Positions 57,266 to 64,000 of a stretch of 64,000 nt of DNA are shown here, piece after piece; within the stretch, counting starts at the first letter, position 1; every line of letters begins with the position of its first letter. The stretch lies in NCBI GenBank assembly GCA_964481005.1, contig CAYZRY010000002.1, positions 23,282 through 87,281 on the forward strand, in the 5' to 3' direction. The notes under the pieces were generated by a model. The model worked only from the letters and a program-made list of their open reading frames with translations, searched no databases and was not told the DNA's origin. Origin of the DNA: CAYZRY01 sp964481005 (lineage in GTDB: Bacteria; Bacillota_I; Bacilli_A; RF39; UBA660). A program made the translations under genes and the position numbers.

Positions 57266-58108
57266 ATGTTAGTAAATACCAAAGAGATGTTACTGAAAGC
57301 TAAAGAAGGTAAATATGCCGTTCCACAGTTTAACATTAACAATTTAGAATGGACAAAAAATATTTTAGAAATATGTCAGAAAAAGAATGTTCCTGTCATT
57401 TTAGGAGTAAGTGAAGGTGCTGCTAAGTACATGGGGGGATTCAATTTAATATATGCGATGGTTGTAGAGTTGATGGAAGCTATGCAAATAGATATAGATG
57501 TCGCTCTTCACTTAGATCATGGAACTAGTGCTCAAAGTTGTATGGCAGCGATAGATGCTGGTTTTACTTCGGTCATGATTGATGCTTCAAAGCATGAACT
57601 TGATGAGAATATTAGAATTACCAAAGAGGTTGTCGATTATGCCCACAGTAAAGAAGTTACTGTTGAAGCTGAAGTTGGACATGTTGGAGGTAATGAAGAT
57701 GGTGTTGTTGGGGGAATCGTCAACGCTAGATTAGAAGATTGCCTAGAACTTACTGAAAAGACTGGAATTGATTCATTAGCTCCAGCTTTAGGTAGTGTCC
57801 ACGGACTTTATGTCGGTGAACCTAATCTTGATTTTGAAACGATGGCTAAACTTGATAAAGCACTTGAAGTGCCACTTGTTTTACATGGTGGAACAGGGAT
57901 TGATGATCATTTAATTGTCAAAGCTATCAAGAGTGGTATAAGTAAAATAAATATCAATACTGAGCTGCAGATTGCTTGGCATAAGGCAGTAGCAGAATTT
58001 GTCAAAAGCAGTGATGAATATGATCCACGAAAAGTAATTGGCAGTGGCAAGGAAGCAATGCAAGATGCAGCAGCGGCAAAGATTGATTTATTCTTTGGGG
58101 GTGTCTAA
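57266..58108 (+). CDS. fba: Class II fructose-bisphosphate aldolase
   Basis: Zinc aldolase of glycolysis and gluconeogenesis. It has 280 residues. It starts MLVNTKEMLLKAKEGKYAVPQFNINN; metal ligands are in ALHLDHGTS, AEVGHVGG, SVHGLYVG and LHGGTGI. KININTELQ is also typical. GAGGGC is the ribosome-binding site. murA begins 1 bp after its stop. Confidence 0.97.
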   Translation: MLVNTKEMLLKAKEGKYAVPQFNINNLEWTKNILEICQKKNVPVILGVSEGAAKYMGGFNLIYAMVVELMEAMQIDIDVALHLDHGTSAQSCMAAIDAGFTSVMIDASKHELDENIRITKEVVDYAHSKEVTVEAEVGHVGGNEDGVVGGIVNARLEDCLELTEKTGIDSLAPALGSVHGLYVGEPNLDFETMAKLDKALEVPLVLHGGTGIDDHLIVKAIKSGISKININTELQIAWHKAVAEFVKSSDEYDPRKVIGSGKEAMQDAAAAKIDLFFGGV

Positions 58109-58109
58109 A

Positions 58110-59363
58110 ATGAGAGTACTTGAAATTAAGGGTGGAAAAAAATTAACGGGATCAGTTCGTGTTAGTGGTGCCAAAAATAGTGGAGTTGCTTTAATACCAG
58201 CATCTCTTTTATCAGATGGTGAAGTTACTATCTGTAATGTACCAGAAATTACCGATATCGATTCATTAGCAGAAATGCTAAGTTTCCTCGGAGTAAAAGT
58301 AAAAAGAGCAAGTGAAAGTATGGTTATCGATTCATCGTCACTTGAAAATAAATTAATACCTGAAGAAGTAGCTCAAAAACTTCGTGCTTCATACTATTTT
58401 ATGGGAGCACTTCTCGGTAAATACGGTCATGTAGAAATGTATTTCCCTGGTGGTTGTTCAATCGGAAAAAGACCAATTGATTTGCACCTTAAGGGTTTTG
58501 AAGCTCTAGGAGCAACAGTTGTACACAAAGATAATAGATATATTATCGATGCTAAAGAGTTAAGGGGAGCAAATATCTATCTAGATATAGCTTCAGTCGG
58601 AGCAACGATTAACATTATTTTAGCAGCGGTTAGAGCTAAAGGAAAAACCGTTATTGAAAACGCTGCTAAAGAACCAGAAATTGTCAATGTTGCGACATTC
58701 TTAAACCAAATGGGAGCTAAGATAAGTGGAGCCGGAACTAGTGTTATCAAGATCGAGGGAGTAGACAGTATGCATGGATGTTTCCATGAAGTAATTCCCG
58801 ATCGTATCGAAGCTGGTACATTTATCATAATTGCGGCTTTAATTGGACAAAATGTCAAAGTAGATAATATCATTCCAGAACATTTAGAAGCACTGTTATC
58901 GAAGTTAAATGATATTGGTGTCGATATGGATTTAGGACAGGACTATGTCATTATTAACAGTAAAGAGACATATAAACCGACTAAAGTTACGACCCAAGTA
59001 TTTCCGGGCTTTCCAACTGATTTGCAACAACCATTTACGGTACTTTTAACCAAAGCAGAGGGTGAATCAGTAATTGATGAAACTATTTGGGAAAACCGTT
59101 TTATGCATGTTGAGCATTTAAATAATATGGGAGCAAATATCAAGATAGATGGCACAAAAGCTCATATATTTGGACCAACTAAGTTAAAGGGTACAACAGT
59201 CGAAGCAACTGATCTTCGTGCTGGAGCGGCGATGGTAGCTGCTGCTCTTGCTGCGGAAGGAACAACAACTATAACCAATATAGAACACATCTTACGAGGT
59301 TATGAAAATATCGTCTCTAAGCTTGAGGGCCTCGGAGCAGTTATAATAGAAAAAGACAAATAA
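58110..59363 (+). CDS. murA: UDP-N-acetylglucosamine 1-carboxyvinyltransferase
   Basis: First committed step of peptidoglycan synthesis. It has 417 residues from ATG58110 (GGGGGTG upstream). It has GSVRVSGAKNSGVALIPAS and the catalytic, fosfomycin-reactive Cys in FPGGCSIGKRPIDLH. Other stretches are PDRIEAGTF and the C-terminal ATDLRAGAAMVAAALAA. The fba-murA neighbourhood matches fbaA-murAB of B. subtilis. Confidence 0.97.
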   Translation: MRVLEIKGGKKLTGSVRVSGAKNSGVALIPASLLSDGEVTICNVPEITDIDSLAEMLSFLGVKVKRASESMVIDSSSLENKLIPEEVAQKLRASYYFMGALLGKYGHVEMYFPGGCSIGKRPIDLHLKGFEALGATVVHKDNRYIIDAKELRGANIYLDIASVGATINIILAAVRAKGKTVIENAAKEPEIVNVATFLNQMGAKISGAGTSVIKIEGVDSMHGCFHEVIPDRIEAGTFIIIAALIGQNVKVDNIIPEHLEALLSKLNDIGVDMDLGQDYVIINSKETYKPTKVTTQVFPGFPTDLQQPFTVLLTKAEGESVIDETIWENRFMHVEHLNNMGANIKIDGTKAHIFGPTKLKGTTVEATDLRAGAAMVAAALAAEGTTTITNIEHILRGYENIVSKLEGLGAVIIEKDK

Positions 59364-59365
59364 AA

Positions 59366-59388
59366 AGGAGCAGTTAACTGCTCTTTTT
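59366..59388. terminator. Bidirectional terminator between murA and the AAA ATPase
   Basis: GAGCAG/CTGCTC stem (59368-59383) with loop TTAA, A run on one side and U run on the other, so it works on both strands. Both genes end at or in it. Confidence 0.9.
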
Positions 59389-60267
59389 AAATTTATCTTC
59401 ATTATCTTTGAAAAATTCATAATAACTTTTAATGTTATCTAGTTCTGTCCATTTTTTGTTTTTCACCGGTACAGAATCAAGGTCGTATATTTTAGCTCCC
59501 AATAAACTTAAAATAAACGGCGAATGAGTTGATATGATAAACTGACAATTATAAAATCTTGCCGAATCTTCGATAAACTGTTTAATCTTTATTTGATTTT
59601 CCGCTGATAAACTATTTTCTGGTTCATCTAAAATATATAAACTGTTATCTTGTATTTCTCTTTCCCAAAAAGCTAAAGCTGATTCTCCGTTTGACTTCTC
59701 AATAATATTATTATTTGTAAGCCTATGTCTAACATATTTAGACATAGTCATTCTTCTTGAATCACTTCTATTTTTTATTTCTTCGTAACTTTCAAAACTA
59801 CTTTTTTGTTCAAATTTAGCACTTAAGTACTCGTCACATAAATCTTCTTTTCTACGGTTTATNNNNNNNNNNNNNNNNNNNNNNNNNNNNNNNNNNNNNN
59901 NNNNNNNNNNNNNNNNNNNNNNNNNNNNNNNNNNNNNNNNNNNNNNNNNNNNNNNNNNNNNNGGTTTATCAATCGTAGACATATCGTATGAACATCTATC
60001 GACGTAATTGATGAAGTAGGTACCCTTATCAAAAAAACTTTTCCTGTTTGCCTGTAGTTTTTCTGAAATAATATTTAATAGAGTCGTTTTTCCAGAACCG
60101 TTCCCTCCATAAAAAATGGTAATAGGTTCAAAGTCAATCTCAGTAAACTCTCTTTCAGGAAAGATACCAAGCGGGTAACTATTATTATATATTCTTCGTG
60201 CTTCATAACCAAATACGGAATATTCACCATTAGCATCTAATATTTTAAAGTGTTTTAGATATAACAT
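59374..60267 (-). CDS. AAA family ATPase interrupted by an assembly gap
   Basis: About 297 residues including the 34 undefined ones. The N-terminal side has Walker A FYGGNGSGKTTLLNII. The C-terminal side has the signature SNGESALAFWEREI, Walker B LYILDEPENSLSAENQ and the switch STHSPF. It is an SMC/ABC-type ATPase of the OLD/RecF-like, stand-alone class; the function is unknown. GGAGG precedes the ATG. The frame matches across the 100 N, but true length is not known. It sits between murA and rpmE, where rho lies in B. subtilis. Confidence 0.8.
   Translation of the reverse strand: MLYLKHFKILDANGEYSVFGYEARRIYNNSYPLGIFPEREFTEIDFEPITIFYGGNGSGKTTLLNIISEKLQANRKSFFDKGTYFINYVDRCSYDMSTIDKXXXXXXXXXXXXXXXXXXXXXXXXXXXXXXXXXXINRRKEDLCDEYLSAKFEQKSSFESYEEIKNRSDSRRMTMSKYVRHRLTNNNIIEKSNGESALAFWEREIQDNSLYILDEPENSLSAENQIKIKQFIEDSARFYNCQFIISTHSPFILSLLGAKIYDLDSVPVKNKKWTELDNIKSYYEFFKDNEDKFKKSS
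59863..59962. other. Assembly gap (100 N)
   Basis: Exactly 100 undefined bases, the usual placeholder for a scaffold gap of unknown size, inside the AAA ATPase gene. Confidence 0.99.
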
Positions 60268-60338
60268 ATTACCTCCACAACAATATTATACAATAAAATA
60301 AGTCTAAAAAATTAAAACTTAATGATATAAAAGAAATC

Positions 60339-60367
60339 TTGCATTTTTCTTATAACAATGTTATATT
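60339..60367 (+). promoter_or_regulatory. Promoter of rpmE
   Basis: TTGCAT (60339-60344), 17 bp, TATATT (60362-60367). It lies in the 153-bp divergent gap shared with the AAA ATPase gene. Confidence 0.75.
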
Positions 60368-60420
60368 ATAGAAGCATTTATTACTATGATTAATAATTAA
60401 TCATGGCGGAAGGAGTTAAA

Positions 60421-60630
60421 ATGAAAGATATTCATCCAAATTCAATGGACACAGCGGTAACTTGTGCTTGTGGAGAAACATTTACAGTTAAATCAAATAA
60501 ACCAGAACTACATATCGAAGTATGTTCAAAATGTCATCCATTCTATACAGGAAAGCAAAGTAGAACAAGTAGTGCAGGACGCGTTGACAAGTTTAATAAA
60601 AAATATGGGTTTGAAACCAAAGAAAACTAA
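60421..60630 (+). CDS. rpmE: 50S ribosomal protein L31 (zinc-binding form)
   Basis: 69 residues from ATG60421 (GGAAGGAG upstream); the frame extends six codons higher. It has the C+ form with TCACGETF and VCSKCHPFYTGKQ, plus the C-terminal SSAGRVDKFNKKYGF. The Cys set shows that zinc is bound. It has its own promoter and terminator. Confidence 0.97.
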   Translation: MKDIHPNSMDTAVTCACGETFTVKSNKPELHIEVCSKCHPFYTGKQSRTSSAGRVDKFNKKYGFETKEN

Positions 60631-60651
60631 GAGTGTAAAAACTCTTTTTTA
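60629..60651 (+). terminator. Terminator of rpmE
   Basis: AAGAGT/ACTCTT stem (60629-60646), 6-nt loop, U run. Confidence 0.85.
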
Positions 60652-60689
60652 TTTTCTATAAAGAGGCTATAATAAGGGTGGTGATATAT

Positions 60690-61142
60690 ATGAAAATAGG
60701 ATTTGCAAGTGATCATAGAGGTTACTTACTGAAAAGAAAATTAATTGAACATTTTACTAAAGAAGGAATTGATTGTTTTGATGTTGGTGCCTTCAACGAA
60801 GAAAAATCGGATTATCCAGTTTATGCTTTTAAATTAGGTGAAAAGATCAATTCTAAAACTTATGATTTTGGTGTAGCTATTTGTGGTAGCGGTATTGGTA
60901 TTTCAATTGCTGCCAATAAAGTAAAAGGTGTTAGGGCTGCTAAGGTTGATTCAAGTGAGGAAGCAAAGTATGCACGTATTGATAATGATGCTAATGTCGT
61001 TACTTTCTCTGCTGAAACAGAACTTGAAAAAGCTATTGAACTAGTTGTTACTTTTATTAGTACTGAGAGAGAAGATGTTGAGCGTCATGACCATAGAGTT
61101 TCTCTAATTACACAGTACGAGGAAGATGGACATGTCAGTTAA
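60690..61142 (+). CDS. rpiB: Ribose-5-phosphate isomerase B
   Basis: Interconverts ribulose-5-phosphate and ribose-5-phosphate. It has 150 residues from ATG60690 (GGGTGGTGA upstream). The motifs are MKIGFASDHRGYLLKRKLIEH, the phosphate and catalytic region FGVAICGSGIGISIAANKV, and NDANVVTFSA. It overlaps the next gene by 17 bp. TATAAT at 60668-60673 may be its -10. Confidence 0.94.
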   Translation: MKIGFASDHRGYLLKRKLIEHFTKEGIDCFDVGAFNEEKSDYPVYAFKLGEKINSKTYDFGVAICGSGIGISIAANKVKGVRAAKVDSSEEAKYARIDNDANVVTFSAETELEKAIELVVTFISTEREDVERHDHRVSLITQYEEDGHVS

Positions 61143-61326
61143 AGTAATACTTTATTTTTTATCAGCAGCGCTTGTTGTATGGTCACTAGATGCAGTTGAT
61201 ATAAATAAGATATTTAAGAAAAATAGATATTGGCAGGCTAGAGCATTTTATTTTATTCTAGCTATAGCTCTAATTTATTTACTAACTAATTTTATATTTG
61301 ATTTTTTTCTAAGTTCAAAGTATTGA
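61126..61326 (+). CDS. DUF1146 small membrane protein (YwzB-like)
   Basis: 66 residues with two hydrophobic helices (about 5-24 and 41-62) around a basic loop NKIFKKNRYWQARAFYF, the layout and wording of DUF1146. The function is unknown. The start is either ATG61126 or ATG61132. It overlaps rpiB and lies 8 bp ahead of tagO. Confidence 0.75.
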   Translation: MDMSVKVILYFLSAALVVWSLDAVDINKIFKKNRYWQARAFYFILAIALIYLLTNFIFDFFLSSKY

Positions 61327-61334
61327 GGTGAAGC

Positions 61335-62381
61335 ATGATAGATCGTTATATTATAAATACAGGTTTAATAGTTATAGTTACATATTTGATGTCGGTGTTT
61401 TTACAACCAGTTATGATTAGAGTGGCTAAGCATATTGGGGCGATGGATATACCTCGTGATAAACGTCGTATTCACAAGAAACCAATAGCAAAGCTTGGCG
61501 GTATTGGTATTTTTCTAGCTTTTATTTTTGCATATATGTTATTTGGAACAAACAGTACCAGAATGAATGCTATTTTACTTGGTGGTTTTATTATCATTCT
61601 TACTGGGCTTGTCGATGATATCAATTCAATTAGATCTCATCAAAAATTAATTGGTCAGATAATTGCCGCGGCTATCATTGTTTTTTATGGAAATATTTTA
61701 TTGCAAGATGTCGATGCTTTTGGTTATACTTTGCACTTTGGTTTTTGGGCATATCCAATTACTTTAGTGTTTATCGTAGCTTGCGTAAATATAATTAATT
61801 TAATAGATGGTTTAGATGGGTTAAGTGCTGGAATATCTTCGATATTTTATGCCACTATCACCGTTATTTCGTTAATTCAGTTTAGATTTGGAACACTAGA
61901 GTTAATTCTAGCTTTGATTATGCTAGGTGCTACTTTAGGTTTCTTAACCTTTAATTTTAATCCCGCTAAAATCTTTGCCGGAGATGCCGGAGCTATGTTT
62001 ATGGGATACATGATAGCAATCATATCGCTATTGGGGTTTAAAGGGGCCTTATTGACGTCTTTGGCTGTACCTTTGATGGTTCTTGCCATTCCGATATTAG
62101 ACACAGCTTTCGCTATCATTAGAAGGCTTATACGTAGGCAACCAATTTTTGAAGCAGACAAAGATCATTTGCATCATCAATTCTTAAAGATGCACTTTTC
62201 TCAAAGAAAAACAGTACTAATTATTTATGCTATAAATATACTGTTCTCGCTAGCTTCGATTCTAATGATCTCCAATAGAAGAGAATTAGGTTTTATTCTA
62301 TACGCTGTGCTCATAATAATGTTAATCTGGTTTGTTAAATATACTAGTATCATCAACAAGAAAGAGGACGAAGATGCTTAA
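61335..62381 (+). CDS. tagO: Undecaprenyl-phosphate sugar-1-phosphate transferase, TagO/WecA type
   Basis: Polytopic transferase that starts wall glycopolymer synthesis by linking GlcNAc-1-P to undecaprenyl phosphate. It has 348 residues with about 10-11 transmembrane helices. Key motifs: LVDDINSIRSHQKLIGQ (Asp pair), INLIDGLDGLSAG, FNFNPAKIFAGDAGAMFMGY and the substrate His cluster ADKDHLHHQFLKM. The His cluster and length favour TagO over MraY. AGGTGAAGC precedes it. It overlaps the LytTR gene by 8 bp. Confidence 0.9.
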   Translation: MIDRYIINTGLIVIVTYLMSVFLQPVMIRVAKHIGAMDIPRDKRRIHKKPIAKLGGIGIFLAFIFAYMLFGTNSTRMNAILLGGFIIILTGLVDDINSIRSHQKLIGQIIAAAIIVFYGNILLQDVDAFGYTLHFGFWAYPITLVFIVACVNIINLIDGLDGLSAGISSIFYATITVISLIQFRFGTLELILALIMLGATLGFLTFNFNPAKIFAGDAGAMFMGYMIAIISLLGFKGALLTSLAVPLMVLAIPILDTAFAIIRRLIRRQPIFEADKDHLHHQFLKMHFSQRKTVLIIYAINILFSLASILMISNRRELGFILYAVLIIMLIWFVKYTSIINKKEDEDA

Positions 62382-63093
62382 TTTCATTCTCTTTGATGAT
62401 AATCCTATCTTTCTTAAAGAACTAAATAATCTCATAACTAAATATATGATGAAGGAAGACTGTGAATACAAAATTCACAGTTTTACTCGTTTTGATAGTA
62501 AAATGAAGGAACTTATAGAAAAAGATATAAGTAATAAAATTTACTTCTTAGATATTGAAACTAAGGATGAGTCTGGTTTAAATATCTTTCATTTAATACG
62601 TGAAAAACATAACGATTGGCACTCGCTCGTACTGTTTATAACTAATCATAACGAATATAAGTATGAAGCATTAGGAAATAGATTAAATTTATTTGATTTT
62701 ATTAACAAACTTGATAATGCTAAGGAAAGTATTAATAATGCTCTTGGTAGAATTATAAAAACATATGAACAAAATAAAAAATGCTTAAAAATAAAGAAAG
62801 ATTATAGTATATATAAATTATCTTTCAAAGATATTATTCAAATCACTAAGATTAAAGCTACAAATAAAATACAAATAAAGACAACTTATGAAAATATCGA
62901 AATATCTTCGACACTAAAGGCGATTTCATCTATGTTAAACGAAGACTTTATCAAACTTAGTTCAAGTAATATCATAAATAAAAACCAAGTTTATAAGTAT
63001 GATAAACTTAATAACAAAATAGTTTTTAATAACTATGATGAAACCTCTGATATATCAAGACGTTTCAAAAAGGATCTAGAAAAAGTATTATGA
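62374..63093 (+). CDS. LytTR-family response regulator (AgrA/ComE-like)
   Basis: 239 residues from ATG62374, within the tagO 3' end. The receiver (1-120) has the acidic pocket FILFDDN, phospho-acceptor in YFLDIE (about residue 62), and the conserved Lys in FINK. Residues about 140-239 form a LytTR DNA-binding domain (YKLSFKDIIQITKIKATNK, KLSSSNIINKNQVYKYD). Such regulators often act in peptide quorum sensing. It overlaps the kinase gene (ATGA). Confidence 0.88.
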   Translation: MLNFILFDDNPIFLKELNNLITKYMMKEDCEYKIHSFTRFDSKMKELIEKDISNKIYFLDIETKDESGLNIFHLIREKHNDWHSLVLFITNHNEYKYEALGNRLNLFDFINKLDNAKESINNALGRIIKTYEQNKKCLKIKKDYSIYKLSFKDIIQITKIKATNKIQIKTTYENIEISSTLKAISSMLNEDFIKLSSSNIINKNQVYKYDKLNNKIVFNNYDETSDISRRFKKDLEKVL

Positions 63094-64000
63094 TAATTCG
63101 TTTATTCAGTTTACTATTAGGACAACTGACATTTATTGGCATAACAGCAAGGGTAACAAAGATAAAAATTATTTATCTTAAATTAATATTAGCTTTGGTA
63201 ATATCATTTTTAGCTTTCCTATTATTCAAGAATGTTGGATTTATATATCCTCTGCTGATGTTTATGACCGTTCCCTTATCTTTTATAGTTGTTTTTAATT
63301 TAAAGAGCAAAAATGCTTTTGTCGGAGCACTGTTTATATACTTTGTAATTGCTATTACTGAAACAATACTATTTATAATCCCATATTTTGCGAGTAATTT
63401 AGAAGCAATCAAATCGAATGATTTATTCTTTTTACTATGTAATATTTTAGTTTATGCAATAACTTATATAATATTTATTAATCGAAAGATAAAAAGAATT
63501 TATCTTCGTATGCTGGAAGAATCATTTATTACCATAAATGGACTCATTTTTTCCATTTCACTAATGATTGTAATATCATTAATGTACAATCTTTATATGA
63601 AGGGGATAATTGCTGAAAGCAGGGAAATAACAATAATAATTTTGTTGTTTATTATCTTTCTAATGGGTAATGCCATCTATAAAATGATTAAATATTACGA
63701 ATTAAAGGCTATTAACTCTGGGTTGCACGAATATGTTACTAAATTTGAGGAAATAATAGATCGTTATGAGTTAAACAATCATGAGCATAATAATCAGTTA
63801 GCAGTAATTAAGGCGATGAGCAAAAATAAGAAGGTAAAAAGCTACATTGATGGTTTAATTAAAATCGAAGATGAAGGATTAAATAATTTTAATCTGCTTC
63901 CAGAAGGTGGAATAAAAGGGGTAATCGTCTACAAACAAGTATATTATGCCAATAAAGGTGTTGAATTTAACTATATTATTGCCAAAGAGGTAAAGAAAAT
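63090..64000 (+). CDS. AgrC-like sensor histidine kinase (3' end outside window)
   Basis: Read by hand from ATG63090. The frame is open to the window edge, about 303 residues. It starts MIIRLFSLLLGQLTFIGI and has about six transmembrane helices up to residue 200. The dimerisation helix follows with ELNNHEHNNQLAVIKAM, whose His is the likely phosphorylation site, as in AgrC-type kinases. Then comes the start of the ATPase domain. It is paired with the LytTR regulator, which it overlaps by 4 bp. No agrB/agrD is in view. Confidence 0.85.
   Translation, partial: MIIRLFSLLLGQLTFIGITARVTKIKIIYLKLILALVISFLAFLLFKNVGFIYPLLMFMTVPLSFIVVFNLKSKNAFVGALFIYFVIAITETILFIIPYFASNLEAIKSNDLFFLLCNILVYAITYIIFINRKIKRIYLRMLEESFITINGLIFSISLMIVISLMYNLYMKGIIAESREITIIILLFIIFLMGNAIYKMIKYYELKAINSGLHEYVTKFEEIIDRYELNNHEHNNQLAVIKAMSKNKKVKSYIDGLIKIEDEGLNNFNLLPEGGIKGVIVYKQVYYANKGVEFNYIIAKEVKK

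Noticed and set aside
1..64000. tRNA or rRNA genes, prophage or insertion sequences
   Set aside because: No tRNA T-loop or rRNA signature, transposase, integrase or phage gene was recognised by eye.

Overview
This is the origin-proximal part of a chromosome from a strongly AT-rich, low-GC Gram-positive bacterium (class Bacilli, small streamlined genome). The gene order matches the Bacillus subtilis origin region, but with many losses. UGG encodes Trp and UGA is used as a stop, so the code is standard and not that of Mycoplasma. MurA, a TagO-type transferase and an M23 peptidase indicate a walled cell. No sporulation genes other than spoVG are seen. The most likely source is an uncultured gut lineage of the RF39/Mollicutes-related Bacilli; this placement is inference from gene order and composition.

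Left arm, 1-14920: all genes are on the minus strand, reading away from oriC. From the origin outward they are rpmH-rnpA-yidC-jag, mnmE-mnmG-rsmG, noc, parA-parB-DUF951-AbgT transporter-small ORF, ychF, rpsF-ssb-rpsR, and divIC-tilS. The origin lies between rpmH and dnaA (about 14980-15215), with a second cluster of degenerate DnaA-box-like sites between dnaA and dnaN.

Right arm, 15216-64000: nearly all genes are on the plus strand. The order is dnaA, dnaN, a comK-like gene, recF-gyrB-gyrA, the SRP RNA gene, tadA, a parS/NBS array, dnaX-ybaB-recR-holB-ricT-trmN6-rsmI-pth-mfd, an unknown gene, metG-tatD, a 3D-domain protein, ksgA, spoVG and a thyX-like gene. It continues with a short gdpP, rplI, dnaB, an M23 peptidase, walJ, rlmH, ung, a minus-strand membrane protein, pduL, DUF1934-argS, rpoE, prfA-prmC, an acyl-CoA synthetase-like gene, a hybrid histidine kinase, fba-murA, a minus-strand AAA ATPase interrupted by 100 N, rpmE, rpiB-DUF1146-tagO, and a LytTR regulator with its histidine kinase cut by the window end.

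The most striking element is a non-coding array at 24496-24722 between tadA and dnaX. Three perfect parS sites (TGTTTCACGTGAAACA) alternate with three perfect Noc-binding sites (ATTTCCCGGGAAAT), always in the same parS-then-NBS order and 24-25 bp apart. Both cognate clamps, ParB and Noc, are encoded in the window. This Noc lacks the N-terminal membrane helix and has a linker of about 225 residues rich in Pro/Gln/Val before its dimerisation domain. The array looks like a joint loading platform for chromosome segregation and nucleoid occlusion. Other unusual points are the ComK homologue in the replication-initiation cluster behind three 10-bp-phased CGACAAA repeats, a single-chain double ThyX with complementary half motifs, a GdpP reduced to its phosphodiesterase half, a 38-residue L34, and a minimal SRP RNA directly behind gyrA.
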